Shown here piece after piece: positions 1-7,195 of a stretch of DNA of 54,027 bases. A model generated the notes under the pieces. It was not told where the DNA came from, searched no databases, and saw only the letters and a list, made by a program, of their open reading frames with translations. Made by a program: the position numbers and the translations under genes. This stretch comes from Spirosoma sordidisoli (lineage in GTDB: Bacteria; Bacteroidota; Bacteroidia; Cytophagales; Spirosomataceae): positions 1-54,027 of the forward strand of contig NZ_SBLB01000016.1 of NCBI RefSeq assembly GCF_004138325.1, given 5' to 3'. Within the stretch, counting starts at the first letter, position 1; every line of letters begins with the position of its first letter.

Positions 1-127
1 TTGCTTGGCTTAAACTTCTTACTGTAACCTCAACCAATTTTTACCCATGACTGACCACAATACCCCACACTCAGACGCGCCCGGCCGGTCCGCCGGTGCG
101 GTGGAATCGCCCGGCGTGGAATCGCCC
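1..127. repeat. Terminal redundancy, left copy (circular contig overlap)
   Basis: The first 127 bases are identical to bases 53901-54027. The overlap holds the last codons of the gene ending at 53927 and the start of the gene beginning at 47. Such an exact short overlap is what an assembler leaves when a circular or circularly permuted molecule is opened. It is too short for a typical direct-terminal-repeat phage, and it lies inside genes rather than near the terminase. I infer a 53,900-bp circle. Confidence 0.9.
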
Positions 128-643
128 GGCGTGGAATCGCCCCAACCAACGCAGGTCGAGTACCAGGGCCAGACCGTCGAAGCCCTTAGTGTCGGCCCCG
201 TCGTGCCCCCACCCACCTGGGGCGAGCTGCCCGAGATCGAGCAGATCCTACAAAACCGGGCGGCCCTCTCCCGCTTCGTCCATAGCATGAGCTACGTCTC
301 CGAGGACAACAATTTTTTCGATGCGACCGACGCCTGGGAGGATTGGGACCTGTGGACCCTACGCACATCGAAGGGCGAATTATCGCACCTCAACCCGACG
401 GCCGAATTTATGCAACTCAATATCCACCATGATGTCCGGATCGAGATCAGGGCGGTTCAGGTCCTCCCTACCGCCCCCCGCCTGTCGGTCGAGATCATCC
501 GGTATGCCAAACCATTCAGCTCGACCCGCTCGGTGAGCATTGACCCCGAACGGCTCTACAAAGGCACGATTGCGGCCAGGGAGGGCCAGTGCCGGTTCGA
601 CAACGACGATTTTTTTCACCTCTTACTTCAATCTATACTATGA
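47..643 (+). CDS. Hypothetical early protein with GVESP repeats
   Basis: The product is 198 residues with no family I recognise. The N-terminal 35 residues are Pro/Ser/Gly-rich and contain three tandem VESPG units encoded by a 15-bp DNA repeat (101-142). A compact, acidic and aromatic domain follows from about residue 60. The start is the ATG at 47, 17 bases after the stop of the upstream gene at 53927 on the circle. Its stop overlaps the next start (ATGA at 640), so the two are probably translationally coupled within the rightward early operon. Confidence 0.75.
   Translation: MTDHNTPHSDAPGRSAGAVESPGVESPGVESPQPTQVEYQGQTVEALSVGPVVPPPTWGELPEIEQILQNRAALSRFVHSMSYVSEDNNFFDATDAWEDWDLWTLRTSKGELSHLNPTAEFMQLNIHHDVRIEIRAVQVLPTAPRLSVEIIRYAKPFSSTRSVSIDPERLYKGTIAAREGQCRFDNDDFFHLLLQSIL
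101..142 (+). repeat. 15-bp tandem repeat in coding sequence (about 2.8 copies)
   Basis: GTGGAATCGCCCGGC is present at 101-115 and 116-130, followed by a partial third copy at 131-142. The unit is a multiple of three, so copy-number change would keep the frame and only vary the linker. The right contig end stops inside this array, so the assembled copy number should be treated with caution. Confidence 0.85.
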
Positions 644-1227
644 GCGATTACCAGCGTTACCTCGACCAGGCCACCTACCAGGTAGGCCAGCCGTTTCCCT
701 TTGCCAACCCCCAGCCCGGCCAGCCGGGGAGTCTACTCATATCGGCCGCCGGGTTTATCAACCTGGTTCTGTTCACCGACGTACCCGAGGCCGACCAGCA
801 GGCCCTGGCCACCCAGGAGCTGACGCTTTCCGTTTTTGAAACCGACGTGCTGCCCTTCGTGCTGCTGGCCGTGCCAACCGAAGGGCTGTTTATGGATTTC
901 TTTTTCAACGGCGCCCGGATCACCCCCGAGGGCTGGGAGGCCTTTCGCAACACCCCCACCCCCGAGGCCATGATCATGCTCGTAGACGCCCAGACCAATG
1001 AGCTGCTCCTGCTGCGAGTGGTCCCGCTGCCGGTGCCCATGGCGGCTCACCTGAAATACACCCTGGGCCTCCACCGCGACCACTACGCCGACGAGGCCGA
1101 CCAGCTCGACCAGCGGGCCGCGCAAATCATTCACCAGCTCGACCCGCTGAGCATGTGGCAGACCGCCATCAAAAACCCGAATTTGTCCACCTATAGCCCC
1201 CCTCCCATCCATGAAGGACTGGCGTAA
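640..1227 (+). CDS. Hypothetical protein
   Basis: The product is 195 residues, starting at the ATG that overlaps the previous stop (ATGA, 640-643). An in-frame start at 589 would run 55 bases into the upstream gene and is less likely. The protein is acidic, with a hydrophobic central strand region (about residues 60-130) and a C-terminal segment rich in Asp and Gln. It has no signal peptide and no membrane helix. No family is recognised. Its 3' end overlaps the next gene by 17 bases, as expected for a tightly packed early operon. Confidence 0.75.
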   Translation: MSDYQRYLDQATYQVGQPFPFANPQPGQPGSLLISAAGFINLVLFTDVPEADQQALATQELTLSVFETDVLPFVLLAVPTEGLFMDFFFNGARITPEGWEAFRNTPTPEAMIMLVDAQTNELLLLRVVPLPVPMAAHLKYTLGLHRDHYADEADQLDQRAAQIIHQLDPLSMWQTAIKNPNLSTYSPPPIHEGLA

Positions 1228-1801
1228 CGTAGCGATTCCGGAACGCATGAAAGCCCTGCCCCGCGACCGGCGGGGCTTCCCCGTTCCCCACATTGTCCTG
1301 CGGGACGCCCAGGGCGTTCCCCGCTTCCAGATCAATAATGATACGGTCGTCGAGGCCTGTATCGCCGGGGGGCTTTGTACCATCTGCGGCCAGTCGATGC
1401 CCGCCGATGATCAATGGCTCGTCGGCGGGCCACTGTCGGCCTTCCATCCCCAGGGCATGTATATCGACGCGCCGACGCACTACGACTGCCTCCACTACGC
1501 CCTCCAGGTGTGCCCCTACCTGGCCGTCAGCAAGTATATGCGACGGCTCGACCCGAGGACGGTAAACCCCCAGGATCTGCCCGAGCACGTCCTGTTTGCC
1601 GATCCCACCCAGTCCGACGAACGGGTACCGTTTTTCGTGGCCGTTCAGGTGCGCGGCTACACCGTGTTACGGCCCCGGCTGGGCCAGCGGTACCTGCGCC
1701 CGCTGCGGCCGTATGTGGACGTGCAGTACTGGAACGACGGCCAGCGATTAACCCAGGCCTACGCCCTTAAACTACTCCGGGATCATGAAGTATTTCATTA
1801 A
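1211..1801 (+). CDS. Conserved phage protein with Cys/His zinc-like motifs
   Basis: The product is 196 residues. The N-terminus (MKALPRDRRGFPVP at residues 13-26), a CTICGQ pair near residue 58 and a HYDCLHYALQVCPYL segment near residues 91-105 resemble a small family of hypothetical proteins that I know from actinobacterial phages. In that family the CxxC plus H-x-D-C...C-P arrangement suggests a metal site. The function is unknown. The gene overlaps its neighbours on both sides, by 17 bases each, within the early operon. The resemblance is from memory of the motif and was not searched. Confidence 0.75.
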   Translation: MKDWRNVAIPERMKALPRDRRGFPVPHIVLRDAQGVPRFQINNDTVVEACIAGGLCTICGQSMPADDQWLVGGPLSAFHPQGMYIDAPTHYDCLHYALQVCPYLAVSKYMRRLDPRTVNPQDLPEHVLFADPTQSDERVPFFVAVQVRGYTVLRPRLGQRYLRPLRPYVDVQYWNDGQRLTQAYALKLLRDHEVFH

Positions 1802-2147
1802 GCTCAATCACGTCTACGCGGCCAACAACCGACTCCAGAAGGCCCTGGCCGATACGCTGCCCGACTACGACCGGCGGCTGGTCGAGCGACCCGAGCACCT
1901 GGCCGATCACCTGCGGGCCGTGGTCGATCGGCTCAACCGGGCCAATCCCCGCTGTCAGCCGATCGCCGTTTCGTACCACCCCAGCCAACACCCCTACGGC
2001 CGGGCCGAGCACCGCGAAACGGTGCACGTGGGGGAGCTGGCCACCTTTACCCTCTACCGGCTGGCCGAGCCGCTGGCGGCCCCCGCCGGGCCGGTGCAGA
2101 CGCCCCGGCCCCCCGCCCCCCAGGGCGAACAGTTACGTTTACTTTAA
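1785..2147 (+). CDS. Hypothetical protein
   Basis: The product is 120 residues. The start at 1785 lies inside the end of the previous gene, a 17-base overlap typical of coupled genes here. The first 70 residues look helical, with many Asp and Arg. The last 25 residues form a Pro/Ala-rich tail. No motif is recognised. Confidence 0.65.
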   Translation: MKYFIKLNHVYAANNRLQKALADTLPDYDRRLVERPEHLADHLRAVVDRLNRANPRCQPIAVSYHPSQHPYGRAEHRETVHVGELATFTLYRLAEPLAAPAGPVQTPRPPAPQGEQLRLL

Positions 2148-2158
2148 CCCCCTCCGCT

Positions 2159-2689
2159 ATGTTGTTTCTCGATGTCGAAACGACCGGCGTAAAGCCGGGC
2201 GTCGATGAAGTATTGTCCCTGGCCATCGTCGATGAGCAGGGCGGCACCCTGATCAATCAGTTTTTCCGGCCGGTGCTGGTCCGGTCCTGGCCCCGCGCCC
2301 AGGAGCAGCACGGCATCAGCCCAGACTTTATTTTCAGCCAGCCGTTGCCCAGTCTGTTCGACCTTAAACCTACGCTGAGCGCGTTGTTTTTCCGGGAGAA
2401 AATCGTGGCCTACAACGCCGACTTCGACAGCGGGTTTCTGCTGCCCCTGTTCCGGCACGGCCCCAACTGGTCGGCCTTCGACTGCTGCATGAGCCGCTAC
2501 GCCCGGCACGTCGGCCAGCCCGCCACCAAACCCTATCACCGGACCGGCTTTAGGCCCTGGAAACTGAGCGAAGCCGTCGAGCAGACCGGCGGCAACTGGG
2601 CCGACTTCGGCCCGCCCCACACCGCCCTGGCCGATAGCCGGGCCTGCCGCCACGTTTGGCAGTGGTTAGATAACCAAACAACCAAATAA
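2159..2689 (+). CDS. DnaQ-like 3'-5' exonuclease (DEDDh)
   Basis: The product is 176 residues, the size of a stand-alone exonuclease domain. Motif Exo I is FLDVETTG with Asp5 and Glu7. Exo II is AYNADFD with Asp90. Exo III is H-T-A-L-A-D with His154 and Asp159. These are the four metal ligands and the catalytic His of the DEDDh class, known from DNA polymerase III epsilon and RNase T. It probably trims 3' ends of DNA or RNA during phage replication or recombination. No polymerase is encoded nearby, so it would act alone or with a host polymerase. Confidence 0.85.
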   Translation: MLFLDVETTGVKPGVDEVLSLAIVDEQGGTLINQFFRPVLVRSWPRAQEQHGISPDFIFSQPLPSLFDLKPTLSALFFREKIVAYNADFDSGFLLPLFRHGPNWSAFDCCMSRYARHVGQPATKPYHRTGFRPWKLSEAVEQTGGNWADFGPPHTALADSRACRHVWQWLDNQTTK

Positions 2690-2702
2690 CCAACTACAGA
2701 CC

Positions 2703-2933
2703 ATGCACCATATTGAGATCACCCAACTACAGTACAATCGCAAATTCGCCACCGAGAACCACATTGCTTTCGACGACTGGCTCTGCGGACCCGGCGGAGC
2801 GGGCTTCTGTTTGTACCCGATCCGGGGCGTTCACACCGAGGCCGACCTGGCCCAGGCCAAAAACGAGCTATACCGCAAACGCGACGTAGTAAGCATGACC
2901 CACACCTGGGCGGTCATTGTCGAGGCCAACTAA
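2703..2933 (+). CDS. Small hypothetical protein
   Basis: The product is 76 residues, starting 13 bases after the exonuclease gene and ending the first rightward early unit. It is mixed alpha/beta in appearance, with a WLCGPGGAGFCLYP segment near the middle. It has no membrane helix and no recognised family. A strong hairpin follows at 2949. Confidence 0.6.
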   Translation: MHHIEITQLQYNRKFATENHIAFDDWLCGPGGAGFCLYPIRGVHTEADLAQAKNELYRKRDVVSMTHTWAVIVEAN

Positions 2934-2948
2934 GGCGGTACCAACAAA

Positions 2949-2977
2949 ACACCCGGCCTCCAAGGGGGGCCGGGTGT
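2949..2977. terminator. Convergent terminator between early operon and repressor
   Basis: A perfect 10-bp stem (ACACCCGGCC with GGCCGGGTGT) closes a 9-base loop. Read leftward, it is followed by TTTTGTTGG, so it fits an intrinsic terminator for the repressor transcript. It probably also stops the rightward early transcript, although the T-run on that side is poor. Confidence 0.8.
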
Positions 2978-3013
2978 CTAACCAAATTGTAAAAAATACG
3001 GAACCCCCACCCG

Positions 3014-3997
3014 TTAAGCGGGCGAGAGGAGTATGTGCGTGATGGCAAACATGGCCTCGATGTCGTTTTCGTGAATGAGCTGCGAAGGCCCATCCTGGGG
3101 CGAAAATGACCCCACTTCAATTTGCTGGTTAGCGCCCAGGTCGTTGCGCAGTAAGCGCCGAACGCTCAACCGGCCGCCCATGATCAGGGCTGCCGTCGTC
3201 GTCGAAATACTACGCCAGTCCTGGCGTTCGACCAACCGGCCCAGGACGATCGCCCCCGGCTGAAAGGTCGGCCCCAGTTTGTCGGCCGCCGTGATCTGAA
3301 TCGCTACGCACCGGGCCAGATCGGCCGGTGCCGCTTCGAGCAGGGCCGGGCTGACGTAAAACGAGCGACCCGGCGGAGCCAGCAGGGGCGTAAAATTGAG
3401 CATTTCGTCGGTCAAACTGGGCGCGTCCGTTACCCGATCTTCGGGCCGGATCATCAGCACCGACAGCAAATTAGTCGCCGGTCGCTGGCCCGCGTGACGT
3501 AGCAAAATCGACTGATCAATAAACACGGCCGAGGCTGGCACCTTCAGAGCCGCCAGAATCGCGGCCTTGTTGGATTCCTCGAACTTGTGGGTTTTGAGGT
3601 AATAGTGCACCTGCGTCCGGGTTACGCCCATCGTTTCGGCCAGGTGGGCCGGACGGATGCGCTTAGCGACCAGGTACCGCCGGAGCTGTTCGCCCTCGGC
3701 CGGTATGGCCACGTCGTCGCTTTTGGGCGGGCGCGGAATCACCCGCAGGTTGCTGGGTAGCGGCTGCGTGGGATCGGCCAACACCTCGGGGGTGAGGCCC
3801 TGGAAACGGCCCGCAATGCGGTTGATGATCCGATCGCTGCACTCCCCTTTGTGGCCGATCCGGCGCAGGGTCTGTACGTTTACGTCTACCAATTCGGCAA
3901 ACCCGGCGAACGATTTGGCTCCCGAAGCCCGGTGCAACATTTCGAGCTTTTCCTCTAAACTCATGACTGCCTTAGGTGCGTCCAGTGCTGCTGTCAT
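3014..3997 (-). CDS. CI-like phage repressor, S24-type C-terminal domain without catalytic dyad
   Basis: The product is 327 residues. I chose the ATG at 3997 because GGAGAG precedes it; an upstream ATG at 4045 lies in the operator region. Two helix-turn-helix-like segments are visible (about residues 29-50 and 117-138). The C-terminal part (about 230-327) reads like the LexA/CI dimerisation fold. Where the family has Asp-Ser-Met it has Asp239-Lys240-Leu241, and where the catalytic Lys is expected it has Arg280-Arg281. Self-cleavage is therefore unlikely. The gene diverges from a Cro-like gene across an operator-rich spacer, the layout of a lysogeny switch. Confidence 0.85.
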   Translation of the reverse strand: MTAALDAPKAVMSLEEKLEMLHRASGAKSFAGFAELVDVNVQTLRRIGHKGECSDRIINRIAGRFQGLTPEVLADPTQPLPSNLRVIPRPPKSDDVAIPAEGEQLRRYLVAKRIRPAHLAETMGVTRTQVHYYLKTHKFEESNKAAILAALKVPASAVFIDQSILLRHAGQRPATNLLSVLMIRPEDRVTDAPSLTDEMLNFTPLLAPPGRSFYVSPALLEAAPADLARCVAIQITAADKLGPTFQPGAIVLGRLVERQDWRSISTTTAALIMGGRLSVRRLLRNDLGANQQIEVGSFSPQDGPSQLIHENDIEAMFAITHILLSPA

Positions 3998-4094
3998 TTT
4001 CTCTCCAAATTTGTTCGTAATACTTTGCACAAATGTTATTAACAATTAACCTTTGTTAAAGTTTACTGCCAACATTACCACTAATGTACTGAAT
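3998..4094. promoter_or_regulatory. Divergent repressor/Cro promoter-operator region
   Basis: The 97-bp spacer is A/T-rich in a GC-rich genome. It holds TTTGTTCGTAATA with a right half ending CACAAAT (4010-4034) and the palindrome TGTTATTAACA (4034-4044). A Bacteroidota-like rightward promoter may lie here: TTTG at 4024-4027, a 20-bp spacer, then AACCTTTG at 4048-4055, one mismatch from TAnnTTTG. Both repressor and Cro are expected to bind here. Confidence 0.75.
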
Positions 4095-4337
4095 ATGCTA
4101 ACAGAAAACCAAATTTCCCGGCAACAAGCCCTCCAGCAACTCGCTGCGCAGGTGGGTGTTGCCACCGTAGCCCGCCGGGCGGGCGTATGCCGCCAATCGG
4201 TCACCAAATGGCAAAAAGGCGACCTCTCGCGCAATTCAACGGCCCGCGTGATTGAAATTGTGCTGAGCGAGATGGCTACCGAGCTGAGCACCCTGACGGC
4301 GGTTATTACCCAAACCCCGGCCCTGGCCGAAGGTTGA
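4095..4337 (+). CDS. Cro-like helix-turn-helix protein
   Basis: The product is 80 residues. The start is taken at the ATG at 4095; a TTG at 4053 would place the N-terminus inside the operator. A helix-turn-helix is visible around VATVARRAGVCRQSVTKWQKGD (about residues 21-42). A short helical tail follows. Its position divergent to the repressor, size and single DNA-binding domain fit a Cro-type anti-repressor that would favour lytic growth. It is the first gene of the rightward unit. Confidence 0.75.
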   Translation: MLTENQISRQQALQQLAAQVGVATVARRAGVCRQSVTKWQKGDLSRNSTARVIEIVLSEMATELSTLTAVITQTPALAEG

Positions 4338-4370
4338 ACTCGGGACGGCAAGACTAGTTCCTTCGTCACC

Positions 4371-4395
4371 ATGTTCGTAATATTATTGAACAAAC
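4371..4395. promoter_or_regulatory. Operator-like dyad upstream of membrane-protein gene
   Basis: ATGTTCGTAATA continues into TTATTGAACAAAC. The outer half-sites TGTTC and GAACA (4372-4392) are inverted. It is one of the dispersed relatives of the 4010 site and lies just upstream of the gene starting at 4407. Confidence 0.65.
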
Positions 4396-4406
4396 GGTCA
4401 AAATTT

Positions 4407-5033
4407 ATGCCAACTCCGACCATGACCCCCGAGGAGCTGAGCCTGTACCGGACCGTCAACGGTCTGGTGCTCCAGGCCCGGCTGAGCGGTGACTGGCCCG
4501 CCACGGCCCGGCTGCTGCCGGTGCAGGGGCGGCACGTGCTGGCCACCGTCGAAAACGTCTACGGCGAAACCGAAACGGTTTGTCTCCACCTGTACCAGCG
4601 AGGGGCCGCCGAGCTGGTCCGGGAGCTGATCGGTCAGCTCTGGCGCATCGAGCGCAACGACGCCGAGCGCGACATCTGGGAGGCCATCTGGGCGGCCAGC
4701 GACCGGCTCCGCCGGATGGGGCCACCAGGCAGCCCCAAAACCCTGGCCGCGCTGATCCTGGCCCTGGCCCTGGGTCGGCCCTACCTGGTACCCGGTGCCC
4801 CCACCCACAACCCCCACGGTGCCCCCTTCCCGGTCGGCCCGCTGGTTTTGCTGGGTATTACCCTATTGTTATCTTGTTATTATCAACCCCTGACAAACTA
4901 CCTGCAGACCATGGCCAAACGCCGATCAACCAACCCCATCACCCGCGCCGGTGAGCTGTTCAACAGCTTCATGGCCTGGGTCGTCGTCATTCTGTTCTTC
5001 TTACTGATGTACCACCTCGTCAAAGCATGGTAG
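4407..5033 (+). CDS. Hypothetical protein with two C-terminal membrane segments
   Basis: The product is 208 residues from the ATG at 4407; the ATG at 4422 is also possible. An ATG at 4371 lies in the operator dyad and is rejected. The soluble N-terminal part (about 1-115) looks alpha/beta. Two hydrophobic segments follow, around residues 146-165 (LVLLGITLLLS) and 188-205 (WVVVILFFLLMY). An internal ATG at 4911 would give a 40-residue single-helix peptide. The function is unknown; membrane-bound early proteins of phages often act in exclusion or replication anchoring, which is only a suggestion here. Confidence 0.65.
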   Translation: MPTPTMTPEELSLYRTVNGLVLQARLSGDWPATARLLPVQGRHVLATVENVYGETETVCLHLYQRGAAELVRELIGQLWRIERNDAERDIWEAIWAASDRLRRMGPPGSPKTLAALILALALGRPYLVPGAPTHNPHGAPFPVGPLVLLGITLLLSCYYQPLTNYLQTMAKRRSTNPITRAGELFNSFMAWVVVILFFLLMYHLVKAW

Positions 5034-5968
5034 CTACCCCGATGTCCGCCCCGAGCAGTTCGGTCGATGATCTGCTGTTTATCTACGCCAACCAAACCGT
5101 GCTGCTGGGTCAGCCGCGTTTACTGCGCCGGTTCGACCGGGCCAGCGATCGGTATTACTACACCGTCGAGGGGAGCGATATGCTGGAAAACCTGGCCGCC
5201 CGGTTCTTTATCAGTACGACCAGCTTTTGCAAGAAAGTCCTGCCCACCAGCTCGTTTCTGATCGAGTGGATGAAAAAGCAGGGCGAGAACGCCGATGCGG
5301 TCCGCGACCTGGCGGCCGACTTCGGGACGCTGATGCACATCAGCTTTGCCGACTTTCACCAGAAAGGCTTCGACTTCCGCAACACCCGCCAACGGGTCGA
5401 GGGCTACCTGCTGGGGCTGGGTCACTCGCCCCGGCTGATCGGAGAGTGGACTACCCGGCTTAATAAGTGCGTGGCCAGCTACGCCCAGTTCTGCTATGAG
5501 TACCAGGTCGAGCCGGTCCTGATCGAGGGCATGTTAGCCTCCGATGAATTGGGGATCGGCGGCACGGTAGACCTGGTAGCTTACCTCACCATTCCCAAGT
5601 TTGGGCGGGTGCTGGCGCAGGTGGATTTTAAGTCGGGCGGCATTTATTCGTCCGCAGAATTGCAACTTGTTATTAACAAGTTGATATTTGAAGAGAATTT
5701 TCCGCACCTGGAAATCGAGCGCATGTATTCCTGGGCACCCAAGGACTTCCAGAAGGAACCCACCTACACGCTCAAAGACCAGGGCAAAACCCGATTTACC
5801 CCGGCTGTATTAGATGCCCTGCTGACGGTGTATCAGGCTCTTTACAGTACGGATATGAACAAACAATATCACGAGTTCGACGGCTTGATCAAGCCGGGCC
5901 AGCCACCGGCCGACTATCACCAGGTCCTGGGCCTGTCCGAGGTGGTGCTCAAAGCGTACCAGTCCTAA
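5027..5968 (+). CDS. PD-(D/E)XK nuclease, RecB/Cas4-like
   Basis: The product is 313 residues and overlaps the previous gene by 7 bases. The nuclease core is visible: GTLMH with His104, a GGTVDLV strand with Asp182, and AQVDFKSG with Asp200 and Lys202. This is the spacing of the RecB/lambda-exonuclease branch of the PD-(D/E)XK superfamily. It lacks helicase motifs and is probably a stand-alone DNA exonuclease for recombination or end-processing. The next gene may be its partner. A perfect 19-bp palindrome of operator type lies inside the gene at 5664. Confidence 0.75.
   Translation: MVATPMSAPSSSVDDLLFIYANQTVLLGQPRLLRRFDRASDRYYYTVEGSDMLENLAARFFISTTSFCKKVLPTSSFLIEWMKKQGENADAVRDLAADFGTLMHISFADFHQKGFDFRNTRQRVEGYLLGLGHSPRLIGEWTTRLNKCVASYAQFCYEYQVEPVLIEGMLASDELGIGGTVDLVAYLTIPKFGRVLAQVDFKSGGIYSSAELQLVINKLIFEENFPHLEIERMYSWAPKDFQKEPTYTLKDQGKTRFTPAVLDALLTVYQALYSTDMNKQYHEFDGLIKPGQPPADYHQVLGLSEVVLKAYQS
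5664..5682. promoter_or_regulatory. Operator-type palindrome inside the nuclease gene
   Basis: AACTTGTTATTAACAAGTT is a perfect palindrome around a single central base and contains TGTTATTAACA (5668-5678), the same core as in the switch region at 4034. The codons around it are unusually A/T-rich for this genome, which suggests the site itself is maintained. Confidence 0.6.
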
Positions 5969-5987
5969 CCGCTAACGTTTTCGCAAA

Positions 5988-6806
5988 ATGTCCCGGATTA
6001 AGTACACCGCCCTGGGGTCGTCGGCCCCCGTCAAATTAGCCGATACCCCCCCACCCCACAAGACCCTGCCCGAAGTGGGCCGGATCAGCATTGGGGAAAC
6101 CGTTACCCCGGAACGGGGAAAATCTTACCCACGATCTACCGATTACTTCGTGATCCGGTCCACCTACGCCCGGCTGATTAGTGACCGCTACGGCGAGAAA
6201 CCCAGTGAGTTGCCCGTTCTGTTTTATTCCGATGAGCTGAGCGAGGTCTGCCCCGAACGGCTCGAAATCCGCGACCAGGCGGGCCGCCTGTTCGGCTCGG
6301 GTGACGGCGAAACGTTTCTGATCTGGAACGCGACCGCCAAACGCTACCAGCCCTATAGCCAGGCCGACCATCCGGATATTCTCCAGCGAACGGCCAGCCA
6401 CCTGGGGACCCAGTGGGTGCCGACCCTGACGCTGCGCTTTGCCGTCAAGGACGTACCCGTACTGGGCTACTGGCAGTTTTCGACCCACGGCGTCGCTACC
6501 AGTATCCCCAACCTGCGCGATCGCTTCGACGCGTGTTTGCGCGACCTGGGCATGATCCGATTCCTGCCGTTCATGCTCACGGTGAAAAAAGTCCGGTCCA
6601 ATAAACCCGGTGACAGTCGCCAGTACCCCGTCGTCGATCTGATCCCGCAACTGTCGATCGAAACCGGCCTGCGCATCAGTCAGTACGTGCAGGATAATCC
6701 CACGTTTAACCCCGCCCGGCTGGCCACCTATTCGGCCGACGAGCTGAGCACCCTGCCCACCGGCGAGGGTGACCGGCTGCGCCTGGACGGTCCAACCAAA
6801 TTGTAA
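5988..6806 (+). CDS. Conserved phage protein, possible recombination-directionality-factor-like
   Basis: The product is 272 residues. Segments GYWQFSTHGVATSIPNL, RFLPFMLTVKKVRSN and YPVVDLIPQLS (about residues 160-225) resemble a family of phage and plasmid proteins often labelled 'recombination directionality factor-like' or 'metal-binding'. Those labels are weakly founded. No catalytic motif is visible. Its place directly after a RecB-like nuclease suggests a role in phage recombination or DNA metabolism. The family link is from remembered motifs. Confidence 0.55.
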   Translation: MSRIKYTALGSSAPVKLADTPPPHKTLPEVGRISIGETVTPERGKSYPRSTDYFVIRSTYARLISDRYGEKPSELPVLFYSDELSEVCPERLEIRDQAGRLFGSGDGETFLIWNATAKRYQPYSQADHPDILQRTASHLGTQWVPTLTLRFAVKDVPVLGYWQFSTHGVATSIPNLRDRFDACLRDLGMIRFLPFMLTVKKVRSNKPGDSRQYPVVDLIPQLSIETGLRISQYVQDNPTFNPARLATYSADELSTLPTGEGDRLRLDGPTKL

Positions 6807-6807
6807 A

Positions 6808-7155
6808 ATGAAAAAACACGTCTTAAAAGCCGATTTCGACCCCGCCCGCCAAAGCTGGCGCGAGGCCGTTATTACCCTCAACGGGGCACGGCTCAGCCCC
6901 GAACGGAGCCAGCAGTTTAAGAACCACTCCCCGGACGGCTTCGCCTGGGGGTACGGCGGTTCCGGCCCGGCCCAGTTGGCGCTGGCCGTGCTGATCGACC
7001 TGCTGCCGACCGCCCTAGCCCTGCAAAACTACCAGTACTTTAAAATGTGGATCATTGCCCGGCTCCATATGGAAGAACCCTTCGAGGTTCACTTTTCAAT
7101 GACCCCCCAGGGGGAAGTTGAACACGTAAGCGGTCTGCCGCCCTTCCATATTTAG
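6808..7155 (+). CDS. DUF6166-like small protein
   Basis: The product is 115 residues, starting at the ATG at 6808 directly after the A/T-rich leader CCAAATTGTAAA. The segment GFAWGYGGSGPAQLALAVL (about residues 43-61) matches the core of a small domain common in phages and integrative elements, which I know as DUF6166. Its function is not known. It ends just before a terminator-like hairpin that separates it from the replication initiator. Confidence 0.65.
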   Translation: MKKHVLKADFDPARQSWREAVITLNGARLSPERSQQFKNHSPDGFAWGYGGSGPAQLALAVLIDLLPTALALQNYQYFKMWIIARLHMEEPFEVHFSMTPQGEVEHVSGLPPFHI

Positions 7156-7159
7156 TACC

Positions 7160-7187
7160 GCCCCGGCCGATCGCCGGGGCCTTATTT
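7160..7187 (+). terminator. Terminator/attenuator hairpin before the initiator gene
   Basis: An 8-bp perfect stem GCCCCGGC/GCCGGGGC with a 5-base loop is followed by CTTATTT. It lies between two co-directional genes and ends only about 15 bases before the initiator ATG. It may limit initiator synthesis rather than end the operon. Confidence 0.65.
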
Positions 7188-7195
7188 GAGCTGCA

